Below are positions 16,444 through 24,449 of a stretch of 28,805 nt of DNA, piece after piece (the first letter of the stretch is position 1; each line of letters starts with the position of its first letter). Made by a program: the position numbers and the translations under genes. This stretch comes from JBPRGH01 sp051418055 (lineage in GTDB: Bacteria > Bacteroidota > Bacteroidia > Cytophagales > Cyclobacteriaceae): assembly GCA_051418055.1 (NCBI GenBank), contig JBPRGH010000143.1:1-28805 (forward strand), in the 5' to 3' direction. Below the pieces are notes generated by a model, which saw only the letters and a list, made by a program, of their open reading frames with translations, was not told where the DNA came from and did not search any database.

Positions 16444-17083
16444 ATTACAGCAATTTCATTCTAATAAATTTGATTTTGCAGAAGTCATAAGTTTCCTGGA
16501 GAAATTCGGTCGCCAACAATACAGTTCCAGGTTTAAGATCTATCAGGAAGATCACGAGATAATATTTAAACTCCTTTCCTATTTCTTCCAGGATGAAAAG
16601 ATCTGCGAAAAGAACAATATCTGTCCAAAAAAAGGAATCCTTCTATCCGGTCCGGTTGGCTGTGGAAAGACATCCTTAATGAGCCTGATGAAGCACATAT
16701 TCCCACCAACCCAACAACACATAATGACCTCCACGCGGAAGATAACCTTTGAATTTATTGAAGATGGATTTAAAGTAATACAGAAATATACCAATGGATC
16801 TTTCAGATTAAATTCCAATAAATGGGTCCCAAAAACCTACTGCTTTGATGATCTCGGAGTAGAATCCCAAATAAAACACTACGGCAACAATTGCAACATC
16901 ATGGCCGAGATCCTCCTCTCCAGGTATGACCTTTTCATCAGCCATGGTATGAGGACCCATATAACCACCAACTTATCGGCGACGGAGATTGAGGATTTTT
17001 ATGGGAACAGGGTTAGAAGCAGGATGAGGGAGATGTTGAATATTATTGCCTATTCTAAAAATTCTTACGACAAACGATCTTAG
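16427..17083 (+). CDS. DnaC/IstB-type AAA+ ATPase (helicase loader-like)
   Basis: A 218-aa protein from the chosen start. Walker A G-P-V-G-C-G-K-T is at 75-82, Walker B Y-C-F-D-D-L-G at 138-144, and T-T-N-L-S (sensor 1) and a late R-x-R-S-R-M-R-E segment (arginine finger/sensor 2 region) follow. Similar short ATPases load the replicative helicase or assist transposition. A longer reading starting at 16370 would overlap the upstream gene by 74 nt; ATG 16427 overlaps by only 17 nt and keeps the whole domain, so I prefer it. It closes the three-gene mobile-element module. No transposase or integrase accompanies it here. Confidence 0.75.
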   Translation: MENRCELQQFHSNKFDFAEVISFLEKFGRQQYSSRFKIYQEDHEIIFKLLSYFFQDEKICEKNNICPKKGILLSGPVGCGKTSLMSLMKHIFPPTQQHIMTSTRKITFEFIEDGFKVIQKYTNGSFRLNSNKWVPKTYCFDDLGVESQIKHYGNNCNIMAEILLSRYDLFISHGMRTHITTNLSATEIEDFYGNRVRSRMREMLNIIAYSKNSYDKRS

Positions 17084-17264
17084 TCATTTTTAGCATTCAG
17101 GAAACCCTTAAAATAAGATGTATATGAGCACATGTCTAATATGGTTTTTTATTCTATAACATTTGATGAAATATCTAAGTAAAAATATAATGGACATAAT
17201 TGAAGTCAATCACAATTCTAATATAATATATTTAATGATATCGATTCAAACCTATAAACCCGAA

Positions 17265-17279
17265 AGGCTTCTTTAGCCT
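17265..17279. other. Small inverted repeat before the XRE promoter
   Basis: AGGCT-TCTTT-AGCCT forms a short hairpin about 10-25 bp upstream of the -33 element, and AAGGCCTAATA follows it at 17294-17304 between the promoter elements. These related AGGCCT/AGGCT motifs could be an operator for the XRE protein; evidence is by eye only. Confidence 0.3.
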
Positions 17280-17288
17280 ATACTACTT

Positions 17289-17317
17289 GTTGAAGGCCTA
17301 ATAAAATAATATATTTG
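17289..17317 (+). promoter_or_regulatory. Bacteroidota-type promoter of the XRE-NurA-HerA operon
   Basis: The -7 box TATATTTG (17310-17317) matches TAnnTTTG exactly. TTG triplets at 17287-17289 and 17290-17292 lie 20 and 17 bp upstream, suitable for the -33 element. The predicted start near 17323 is just before ATG 17336, so a start at the TTG codon 17315 can be excluded if this promoter is used. Confidence 0.65.
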
Positions 17318-17335
17318 CTTAATACGCTGATAAAT

Positions 17336-17542
17336 ATGCATAAAAAACCAATAAATAGGCTTAAAGTTGTTTTAGTTGAAAAAGGACATACTAATAAATG
17401 GCTTTCAGAAAAAATGGGGGTACATATTTCAACTGTATCAAGTTGGTGTACAAATGTTAGACAACCAAAACTAGAAAAGCTTCTTGATCTGGCAGAAATA
17501 TTGAATGTTGACATTAGAGAATTACTATGGCCGACAAGATAA
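17336..17542 (+). CDS. XRE-family (HTH_3) transcriptional regulator
   Basis: A 68-aa single-domain protein from ATG 17336. NRLKVVLVEKGHTNKWLSEKMG (about 7-28) and STVSSWCTNVRQPKLEKLLDLAEIL (about 32-56) give the five-helix Cro/CI fold with the recognition helix around STVSSWC. Short XRE proteins of this exact shape are common before restriction and defence operons in Bacteroidota. The promoter overlaps upstream sequence with a TTG start at 17315, which I reject. The last 16 nt overlap the NurA gene, so the regulator is translated together with the nuclease and probably controls its own operon. Confidence 0.85.
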   Translation: MHKKPINRLKVVLVEKGHTNKWLSEKMGVHISTVSSWCTNVRQPKLEKLLDLAEILNVDIRELLWPTR

Positions 17543-18861
17543 TTGATGAAATGGAGAATTTAAATGTCAATCTTGTCAATTCTTTTAATGGGGTTCTCGA
17601 TAATCTCGTTGAAGGTGAAAAATATACAAAGATGCCTCCACGGGGACCAAGAGATCTTGCAACCTTATCTGAGTCGGAAATAAAATCAAAGACATTAAAT
17701 GAAAGTGGTGAATCTCCTAATAGAGATGACAACTACGACCCGAAGACACATAAAAATATATCTATAGATGTTGAAGAAAGTGTTGTCCCTAAAAAAATTG
17801 AGACACCCAATTCGAAGGATCTGGATGGAATTTACTTATGTGGAATTGATGGATCTAATCAGAAGATAGAAAAAAACTCATTCTATTTCATTTTAGCTAG
17901 AGCTTCAATCGTAAACTTCAAGTATACAACCGGTACAGAACCACCATATTTTTATACCAAGAAGAAGGATGCAAGTGCGGTAACATGGGTTGATGGGAAC
18001 ATATTTGAAGAGAATATAATAGAGTTTACCAATAATAAACTTCAAAAACAGATTAAAGATGAGGGTGTAGATATTTTTGATCCAATAAAAGAAGATAGCT
18101 CCAGACCCTTCCTTGTCGGCTATGATCATTCAAAAAGCGATAAGAGCCCGTCTTCTCATGCATTGGGCTGGGCTGTAAAATTTCAACAGGCATTGGAATT
18201 ATTATGTCTAGCAGAAATTGATACGAATCCTAACACAAAGACAATTTGTATTAAAGATGGTCCTCTTTATTCGACTAGTAGTTCTAAAAATGACTCTATT
18301 GAAGGTTTGAGGCCAATTATCCAATGGACAAACCAAGTACTAATCTGTGTCTCCAAAAGAATAAATGATTCCAAACTATTTTTGGAAACACTTTGCTCAT
18401 TTCCAGAGCTTCTTGAGATCTATTTTCCAAATGATGAAATTAGTCGCGATACAATCTTGTCAATTGGAACAGACTCTTTGCTCTTACAACGGATTCTCAA
18501 ACCTGGCCATAGAACGCCTCTAATAAAGGCTGTACCAATTGCTAGACAAGGAGCCTGTAAAAAAGCCACCGATGAATTGCACAGAGATTTCATGCCACTA
18601 AATTGTTATTATAGAGGCATAACAAGACCTCAAACATTCATTAGACTAGAAATTCCTTCATTCATGTATGAGGAAAACAAAGAACTTGTTGAATATGCAA
18701 TATCCATTGTAGCCTGGCAACATGAACTTGGGGGTAAGGCTCCTTATATTCAATTAGTTGCTGATGACCTTTGTCAATTAAGTCACGAGAAAGAGTTACT
18801 TGAAAAGCAAACTCTAGCTGCATTATCAAAAAAGAACCTAGAATTAGCAGAACGTTATTAA
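17527..18861 (+). CDS. nurA: NurA-like nuclease
   Basis: A 444-aa protein. After an N-terminal linker of about 100 residues, GIYLCGIDGSNQ (101-112) holds the D-G-S motif with D108 as a metal ligand, followed by a strand-rich core. Later elements fit NurA: IKDGPLYS, the second acidic D-G-x-L motif, then R-L-E-I-P-S-F, and GGKAPYIQLVADDLCQLS near the C-terminus. NurA nucleases resect DNA ends with the HerA translocase, which is encoded 3 bp downstream. It is longer than typical archaeal NurA, owing to the linker. The start overlaps the XRE gene by 16 nt. Nuclease function is inferred from motifs and partner. Confidence 0.8.
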   Translation: MADKIIDEMENLNVNLVNSFNGVLDNLVEGEKYTKMPPRGPRDLATLSESEIKSKTLNESGESPNRDDNYDPKTHKNISIDVEESVVPKKIETPNSKDLDGIYLCGIDGSNQKIEKNSFYFILARASIVNFKYTTGTEPPYFYTKKKDASAVTWVDGNIFEENIIEFTNNKLQKQIKDEGVDIFDPIKEDSSRPFLVGYDHSKSDKSPSSHALGWAVKFQQALELLCLAEIDTNPNTKTICIKDGPLYSTSSSKNDSIEGLRPIIQWTNQVLICVSKRINDSKLFLETLCSFPELLEIYFPNDEISRDTILSIGTDSLLLQRILKPGHRTPLIKAVPIARQGACKKATDELHRDFMPLNCYYRGITRPQTFIRLEIPSFMYEENKELVEYAISIVAWQHELGGKAPYIQLVADDLCQLSHEKELLEKQTLAALSKKNLELAERY

Positions 18862-18864
18862 TAT

Positions 18865-20676
18865 ATGGAAAAGCCAATATCCGGAATAAACAAATTTTTT
18901 GCTCGCCCCTATCATGATATGAATTCACCATTCGGGGTTGATGAGAGAGGAGCATATGCCGAATATATCATTCACGAACCAAACAATATGCCATTTCTTG
19001 CCATGGGAGCAACTGTTTTGATCTTTGATAGAAGAGAAGGAACAGACATATGGATCGCTGGAAGGGTGGCTGGACTTAAGATTATTTCCCCTTTTAATCC
19101 AGAAAAGCAGAGCCTTCTTTATCATTCTGATCAACGATTTGATCCAACTGTTCCTTTAGACGACTTAAATGGACCCCACACTCATCAGCCTATGATAATT
19201 AAGGTTGAGCTACTACGTGAGATGACAAAAGATAATTCTGAAGCCTCCAGCTTTATAACTTCTGCTATCCAAAGACCCCCATCAGCAATAAGTAGGCTTT
19301 TTTTTCCCAATGTCACTAAAATTGCAGGTGACCCATCACCCTCTTTGGAACAGATACTCAGTGTCAGAGAAAACGGTCTTGATTTAGGAAAGATTGGTTT
19401 TGGAAACAAACCTTATGAAACCAATGGCAAATATCTTACTTACAGGTGGGATATAGACAAGTTGGATAATAAGCATGTATTTATCGTAGGAGAAAGCGGT
19501 TCAGGCAAGACTGTATTACTAAAAAATCTTGCTTATCAAATTCGCAAAGCAAGTAAGAATAATAAAGTTATTCTTACAGATGTTCAGGGTGATATTTCAC
19601 AGCTACTTTTTTGGGATATTAAAAATAAAAATGGACAAGAAAATATCTTGACTCCAGTACTATCTTGGCAAAAGGATATCACTCGCGAATCAAAAGATGC
19701 AGCAAAAAGTCACTTTGAGGAATTTCAACTCGTCGTACCAAAAATCCGAAAAGAAGAGCAAGATGAAGACTTAGTAAGACTTAAGAGGTTAGCAGTAAAT
19801 AGGGGGGTTAAAGTAAAAGAAATAAGCCTAAGACTACAAGATCTTTATCAACCTTCAGATGTAGAATACCTTTTCAGAATATCTTCGGAACAAGCGCCAG
19901 GACTACTTGATGATATTGCAGAAAGTCTTCGCAATCGAGGTGAAAGAATAACTATTGAACGACTGGATTTAGCCATAAATAGGTTGCTTAGTCGAAATAC
20001 AGGAAAGACTATAACACTTGAAACTAATGGAATTGCATATTATAGAAGTACGATGGAGGCAGCAAGAAGAGCTTTAAACAACCTAAAAAGATATTTTGAC
20101 AATGATGTAGAGGCATTATCTAATGATCAAAATCCCTTAGATGTATTCTTTCATAAAGGAACCACAGTATTATACCTGGATCACCTAAATCAGGATGAAA
20201 GATTAATGTGGGAAATGCAACTCGTTAAATGGCTTTATGATAATAAAAAAGAAATAAGCAATACTTATGTTTTCTTTGATGAGGCACATCAAATTATACC
20301 AGAAAAACCGAATAACTTTGGATCTTCTGGTGTTTTTGATAGACTAAGATCAAATTTTGAAAAACTTGCCAGGGAAGGGCGAAAATTTAGAATTAATTTA
20401 ATCCTCAGTACGCAAAGTCCAAAGGATCTTCATTCAATTGTACCTGAGCAGTGTCCCACACGGATCGTAATGAAAATAAATCCTAAAAATGCCAAATATG
20501 CTTTATTGGATGATGGTTTAGAATATATCGCTAATAGTTTTGGTCAAGGTCAGTTTTGGATACAAAGTCCTTTTAATGGAACACCGGATTGGGTAAGGGT
20601 TCACAGTGTCGCTCCTCCTTTACCACATGAACCTATGGAATCATTTAGAAAAAATTTAGAATCCACCACCAAGTAA
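18865..20676 (+). CDS. herA: HerA-like ATPase/DNA translocase
   Basis: A 603-aa protein. An N-terminal beta-rich HAS-like domain (about 1-180) precedes a FtsK/HerA ATPase core: Walker A G-E-S-G-S-G-K-T (209-216), TDVQGDIS (238-245), Walker B Y-V-F-F-D-E-A-H (468-475) and the sensor L-S-T-Q-S-P (514-519) followed by C-P-T-R-I-V. A helical insertion occupies about 270-400. HerA forms hexameric rings that pump DNA for NurA. It follows the NurA gene by 3 bp, and its stop shares one base with the start of the next gene. HerA proteins also drive several anti-phage systems with nuclease or SIR2 partners. Confidence 0.9.
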   Translation: MEKPISGINKFFARPYHDMNSPFGVDERGAYAEYIIHEPNNMPFLAMGATVLIFDRREGTDIWIAGRVAGLKIISPFNPEKQSLLYHSDQRFDPTVPLDDLNGPHTHQPMIIKVELLREMTKDNSEASSFITSAIQRPPSAISRLFFPNVTKIAGDPSPSLEQILSVRENGLDLGKIGFGNKPYETNGKYLTYRWDIDKLDNKHVFIVGESGSGKTVLLKNLAYQIRKASKNNKVILTDVQGDISQLLFWDIKNKNGQENILTPVLSWQKDITRESKDAAKSHFEEFQLVVPKIRKEEQDEDLVRLKRLAVNRGVKVKEISLRLQDLYQPSDVEYLFRISSEQAPGLLDDIAESLRNRGERITIERLDLAINRLLSRNTGKTITLETNGIAYYRSTMEAARRALNNLKRYFDNDVEALSNDQNPLDVFFHKGTTVLYLDHLNQDERLMWEMQLVKWLYDNKKEISNTYVFFDEAHQIIPEKPNNFGSSGVFDRLRSNFEKLAREGRKFRINLILSTQSPKDLHSIVPEQCPTRIVMKINPKNAKYALLDDGLEYIANSFGQGQFWIQSPFNGTPDWVRVHSVAPPLPHEPMESFRKNLESTTK

Positions 20677-21593
20677 TGAGCTTAAGAAGAAGAAAAGCAA
20701 ATAACCCTCCAATTCCTTGGTCTGAAAAAGAGGAAAGGAATTTGCTTACAGTTCTTCAAACTGGCGAATATGATATTAACAAACTCTCAAAGCTTCTCCC
20801 AAATAGAACTGTTGCTGGAATAAGATCAAAGATTAGAAAACTCAGAATTAAACATGATCTTTTTGGTAATTCTTATCGAAGTGAGAAAGAAAATTTCACC
20901 TTAAAAGTGGCTTCGGTTGCTCAACCTGATGCAGTATTTGATGCTTATGCTGGCGCTGGACACCAGACATTTAAATGGATTACAGTTGCTGATAAAGTTT
21001 ACGCATCAGAAAAAATACAATCTAAGCTTGAGCAATTTGAAAATACCGCTTATAATAATGGTTTCATTAAAGTGGAAACGGCTGATTGTCTTTGGAAACT
21101 ATATCGTAAAGAAAGCAAACAAGTTTATCTTTATCTGGGTGATGCACTTGATGCAGCAGCTGATATAAAAGTCAACAGAGTAAAAATCGACTTAATCGAT
21201 CTAGATACTTGTGGATCAACCTTACCATTACTCTCAACACTCTTGATTCTGACTAAGCCTTTACATTTAGTGATTACTCATGGAGAATATCATTCAATGA
21301 GATTTAAAAGAGAAGATGTATTAAGAAGGCTTCTATCACATAGGGATGTCTCTCAAAACCCTTTTCCTCTTAATGTTGATCAAATGGCAGTTGAATTAGA
21401 TAAAGCTGTAAAAATGTCAGCACTTAGAGCGCACAATGAAACTGTTGATTCATATTGGGTTGAATTAATTGACGAAACATGGCTTGGAAGTAGAATGCAC
21501 GGTATGCTTCGAAGATATTACAAGATATCAAAACCGGTTGCCACATCGGATTGTATAAATTCCATTAGTACTTCGAATGCACAAAGAAAGTAA
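20676..21593 (+). CDS. Myb/SANT-like DNA-binding domain plus methyltransferase-like fold
   Basis: A 305-aa protein. Residues 14-57 (PWSEKEERNLLTVL ... YDINKLSKLLPNRTVAGIRSKIRKL) form a Myb/SANT-like three-helix motif with W15. The next part resembles a class I SAM-dependent methyltransferase: F-D-A-Y-A-G-A-G (88-95) as motif I, an acidic ASEK at 110-113, ETADCL, and IDLIDLDTCGS (171-181) in the motif IV position, which is not a usual catalytic signature. This layout also recalls TcmP-like partners of DUF5131 proteins, and the DUF5131 relic next door supports that. It starts on the last base of the herA stop codon. DNA or RNA modification, or a non-catalytic sensor, are all possible. Confidence 0.6.
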   Translation: MSLRRRKANNPPIPWSEKEERNLLTVLQTGEYDINKLSKLLPNRTVAGIRSKIRKLRIKHDLFGNSYRSEKENFTLKVASVAQPDAVFDAYAGAGHQTFKWITVADKVYASEKIQSKLEQFENTAYNNGFIKVETADCLWKLYRKESKQVYLYLGDALDAAADIKVNRVKIDLIDLDTCGSTLPLLSTLLILTKPLHLVITHGEYHSMRFKREDVLRRLLSHRDVSQNPFPLNVDQMAVELDKAVKMSALRAHNETVDSYWVELIDETWLGSRMHGMLRRYYKISKPVATSDCINSISTSNAQRK

Positions 21594-21645
21594 TATTGGC
21601 TGGACGCAATCAACATGGAATCCCTATAGCAGGTTGCCCACTTAA
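21577..21645 (+). pseudogene. Remnant of a DUF5131 (Gp37/Gp68-like) gene
   Basis: A reading frame of 22 codons starts at ATG 21577, inside the end of the upstream gene, and encodes S-N-I-G-W-T-Q-S-T-W-N-P-Y-S before changing to R-L-P-T and a stop. The W-T-x-x-T-W-N-P pattern is the N-terminal hallmark of DUF5131/Gp37-Gp68 (PF07505), which normally continues with x-x-G-C. Ignoring one A near 21637 restores ...N-P-Y-S-G-C-P, after which the frame ends soon. So the gene is truncated and probably frameshifted. The overlapping start indicates it was once translated together with the upstream protein. Confidence 0.55.
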
Positions 21646-21672
21646 TAACAATACAGTATAATTTACCAATCT

Positions 21673-23214
21673 ATGGCACTAAGAGTTCCAATTAATGAGT
21701 TAATTAACCCTAATACAATTGAGTCTTATCGTAAGGAATTCAAACGTGGCTGGAACCCTTTGAGTGTACTAAAAACAGTCTGTGCATTTGCGAATGATAT
21801 AAACGAGGAAGGTGGAGGTTATATCATAATTGGCATAGAAGAAATCGATGGAATTCCCCAACTACCACCATGGGGAATTCCTCAAAATGATTTGGATGGA
21901 ATACAGCAAGATTTCTTTCGCTTATGCCAAAACGATCTAAAAGAACCTTATTTCCCTCCTATAACTCCTGTTCAGGTTGATGATAAATGGGTTTTAATTA
22001 TTGATGTTAATCCTGGCGAACAACGACCTTATGAAGCATCTACTAGTCATTCTCGAAATTCACCCAAGTCAATTTTTGTAAGGCACGGAAGTGTTACAAA
22101 GATAGCCACACTTCAACAGATTGAAGAATTAAGGGAACTTAGCAAAAAAAGATATTTTGACGACAGAATAAATCAAGATGCTAGCATGAATGATTTAGAC
22201 TTAGGACTTATAAGAACGTACCTTCAACGAACAGTATCATCACTTTTCGGCGAATCCTCAAATCTACCATTTCAAGATCTTTGCCAACAACTTGGCTTAG
22301 TGAGAGGTCCTGTGGAAAGAATACGCCCTGTTAATTTTGCATTGTTATTATTTTCTTTAAATCCCGAAGTCTACTTTACTGGCTGCAAAACAGGACTGGT
22401 TGTTTTTAAAGATGATCTGGGAGGTGATATAGATTATTCTAAAGAATTCACAGGATCCTTGCCAGTCCAAATTCAAGAAATTTTAGAATTCCTCAAAACA
22501 AACATAATCAAAGAGAAAATTACTAAACCTAGTGATCAGGCTGAATCAGAGACGTTTTACAACTACCCCTTTAATGCTTTGGAAGAAGCAATTGTAAACT
22601 CACTTTTTCATCGAGACTTTGAAAACCCAGAGCCTAATCAAATTAGGATTTTTCCTAACGGACCTGATAGAAGAATAGAAATATCAAGTTTTCCAGGACC
22701 AATATCTCCCATTGACCAAGATGCTTTGATGCAAGACCGAGTACCTCCTAGAAATCGCAATATCAAGCTTGGAGATTGGCTTAAGACATTGAAGCTCACA
22801 GAAAAATTTGGTTCTGGAATTCCAAAAATCAGAAAGTCTATGAATACAAATGGATCCCCCCGACCCGAATTTATAACAGATGACGAAAAAACTCATTTCA
22901 TGGTTATTCTCAGGATTCATCCAGATTGGCCAGCGGAAGATGGCTCAGTAAATGAAATGGATAGGATTCAGGAAATATTAACTAACATGGAGCAATTAAT
23001 CCTTGAAATGTGTTTAGGGAATCCAACTAAAAACGAATTGTTAAATCATTTTCATCAAAAGATACCAAAACAAGAACTTATTAAAACAATAGCTTCCTTA
23101 GTAGATAGAGGATATTTGATTGAAAAAAGATCTAAGTATATGTTTGGAATGTTTTCTATGTCCGTGTATTTTGTTACAAATACTGGGAATTCAATACTCC
23201 AAAATTCTTTTTAA
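21673..23214 (+). CDS. AlbA_2 (Schlafen-type) and RecG-like ATP-binding protein
   Basis: A 513-aa protein. The N-terminal AlbA_2 domain shows ESYRKEFKRGW (17-27), TVCAFANDINEEGGGYIIIGIEE (35-57) and SIFVRHGSVTKIATLQQI (132-149). The second half has FNALEEAIVNSLFHRDFE (299-316) and EKFGSGIPKIRKSM (376-389), matching the HATPase_c_4-type ATP-binding region of this family, often annotated as a divergent AAA_4 or RecG-like protein. A winged-helix-like C-terminus follows. Members are seen as regulators and as defence proteins. Its position directly after the NurA-HerA genes suggests it belongs to that operon, though the 27-bp gap after the relic leaves this open. Confidence 0.8.
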   Translation: MALRVPINELINPNTIESYRKEFKRGWNPLSVLKTVCAFANDINEEGGGYIIIGIEEIDGIPQLPPWGIPQNDLDGIQQDFFRLCQNDLKEPYFPPITPVQVDDKWVLIIDVNPGEQRPYEASTSHSRNSPKSIFVRHGSVTKIATLQQIEELRELSKKRYFDDRINQDASMNDLDLGLIRTYLQRTVSSLFGESSNLPFQDLCQQLGLVRGPVERIRPVNFALLLFSLNPEVYFTGCKTGLVVFKDDLGGDIDYSKEFTGSLPVQIQEILEFLKTNIIKEKITKPSDQAESETFYNYPFNALEEAIVNSLFHRDFENPEPNQIRIFPNGPDRRIEISSFPGPISPIDQDALMQDRVPPRNRNIKLGDWLKTLKLTEKFGSGIPKIRKSMNTNGSPRPEFITDDEKTHFMVILRIHPDWPAEDGSVNEMDRIQEILTNMEQLILEMCLGNPTKNELLNHFHQKIPKQELIKTIASLVDRGYLIEKRSKYMFGMFSMSVYFVTNTGNSILQNSF

Positions 23215-23243
23215 TTAACAAGTTAAAGCTGTTTCTATTTATA

Positions 23244-23271
23244 TTGGTTTAATATCTCTCCTATAGCTTTT
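23244..23271 (+). promoter_or_regulatory. Possible promoter of the DUF4238 cassette
   Basis: TTG (23244-23246) lies 17 bp before TAGCTTTT (23264-23271), which matches the TAnnTTTG -7 consensus except for the last base. The gene starts at 23279, implying a very short leader. Confidence 0.3.
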
Positions 23272-23278
23272 TAAAAAT

Positions 23279-24316
23279 ATGGCTAAAAAGAAAAGGCATC
23301 ACTATATTCCCAGATTTTACTTAAAGCGATTCTCTGTAAATGGTGAGGGGAAGTTTATCGGCTTATTCAATCACAGGAGCAATTTGTTTTTTAGCAAGGC
23401 ACCTTTGAGGCACCAGGCTTATGAAAATTTTCTTTATGGGCAGGAGGATGAGATTGAGAATGCTTTGGCGAATATTGAAGAAACAATTGCTCGATTCTTC
23501 TATTATTGGACTGAGGAAAGGCAACTCTTTCCTCCACCTCCGGAAACAAATGGTTTTAAAATATTAAAGCAATTTATCTTATACCAGGCATTCAGAGTTC
23601 CTAAATCAGGAATGAGCATGATGGACTCGCTGAATGAAAGCATGAAGGTCTTTCTTGGAGAGTTTGACCCACAACTTGCCGATAAGATAAAAGGTCATCG
23701 ACTAAGTCATGAAAATCCTGTTCTCCTCTCATTTCTCCATTCTACAGAATATGAACATCTTTTAAATTTCCTTGACTACAAATTCTTAGTTAATCTGTCT
23801 CCATTGTCATTTATTACCTCGGATGCACCGATCATTTTCTATAATCAATTAATGGAAAAGGCAGATACGTATATGGGATCAACAGCTTTAGTAGCAAAAG
23901 GGCTTCAATTATTTTACCCAATACATCCTAGGCTTATGATATGCCTTTTTGATCCTAAAATCTACAATTTTGGGAAGGGATGCAAAAATTGTTATGGTAC
24001 TGAATCCTGGGCAGAAGTCCATCAATTAAATGGTCTCCAATTAATTAATAGTAAATCCCAGGTCTTTTTCGATGACACAGTTTCTGAAGAGTATATATCA
24101 CTCCTTATGAACAAGTTTTCTGATTACAGAGGGAGCGGAAAGCATATTAACAAAGTCATTAATTGGGGTGAAAGGAAGTTTTTTCTTACAAGTTCAGAAG
24201 AGGCGCATATTGACTTGGATCTTGATTTCTTTACATTGAAGGTTAAACCTGAAAGTTATACTGGTCAATTAACACCTTTAAGACACCCATCCCTTGAACG
24301 TAAAATGACAAATTAA
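23279..24316 (+). CDS. DUF4238 domain protein
   Basis: A 345-aa protein. The N-terminus K-R-H-H-Y-I-P-R-F-Y-L-K-R-F (5-18) is the hallmark of DUF4238 (PF14022). It is supported by the F-I-T-S-D-A-P-I segment (178-185) and LFYPIHPRLMICLFDP (211-226), both in the usual order and spacing. The function is not established; the H-H-Y-I-P-R start suggests a nucleic-acid-linked enzyme, and the genes recur in defence islands. It opens a compact cassette: an 8-bp gap to a 40-aa ORF, then 2 bp to the HExxH gene. It could be an effector paired with the peptidase-like protein; this is inference from position. Confidence 0.85.
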   Translation: MAKKKRHHYIPRFYLKRFSVNGEGKFIGLFNHRSNLFFSKAPLRHQAYENFLYGQEDEIENALANIEETIARFFYYWTEERQLFPPPPETNGFKILKQFILYQAFRVPKSGMSMMDSLNESMKVFLGEFDPQLADKIKGHRLSHENPVLLSFLHSTEYEHLLNFLDYKFLVNLSPLSFITSDAPIIFYNQLMEKADTYMGSTALVAKGLQLFYPIHPRLMICLFDPKIYNFGKGCKNCYGTESWAEVHQLNGLQLINSKSQVFFDDTVSEEYISLLMNKFSDYRGSGKHINKVINWGERKFFLTSSEEAHIDLDLDFFTLKVKPESYTGQLTPLRHPSLERKMTN

Positions 24317-24324
24317 CACCGCAT

Positions 24325-24447
24325 ATGAAAGATAAAATACAAAAGATTTTACCTGTAACTATCAAATATCCCAAAATGATATCAGAGGCTTACTTCAAGA
24401 GCGATATTATCCCACCATATAGCAAGAACAATTTGTGTTTTTTGTAA
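24325..24447 (+). CDS. 40-aa small ORF between DUF4238 and HExxH genes
   Basis: A 40-aa ORF from ATG 24325 to TAA 24447: a basic N-terminus (M-K-D-K-I-Q-K-I), then a short hydrophobic/proline-containing part (ILPVTIKYPK) and an NNLCFL end. It begins 8 bp after the DUF4238 stop and ends 2 bp before the peptidase-like gene's ATG, so it fills the gap almost exactly. This tight fit makes it more likely real than chance, but it could be the relic of a longer gene, and no family is recognised. Comparative conservation would decide. Confidence 0.4.
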   Translation: MKDKIQKILPVTIKYPKMISEAYFKSDIIPPYSKNNLCFL

Positions 24448-24449
24448 CT

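Noticed and set aside
17315..17335. TTG start for the XRE regulator
   Set aside because: The codon is part of the -7 promoter box, so it would lie upstream of the transcript start; ATG 17336 begins the conserved domain.
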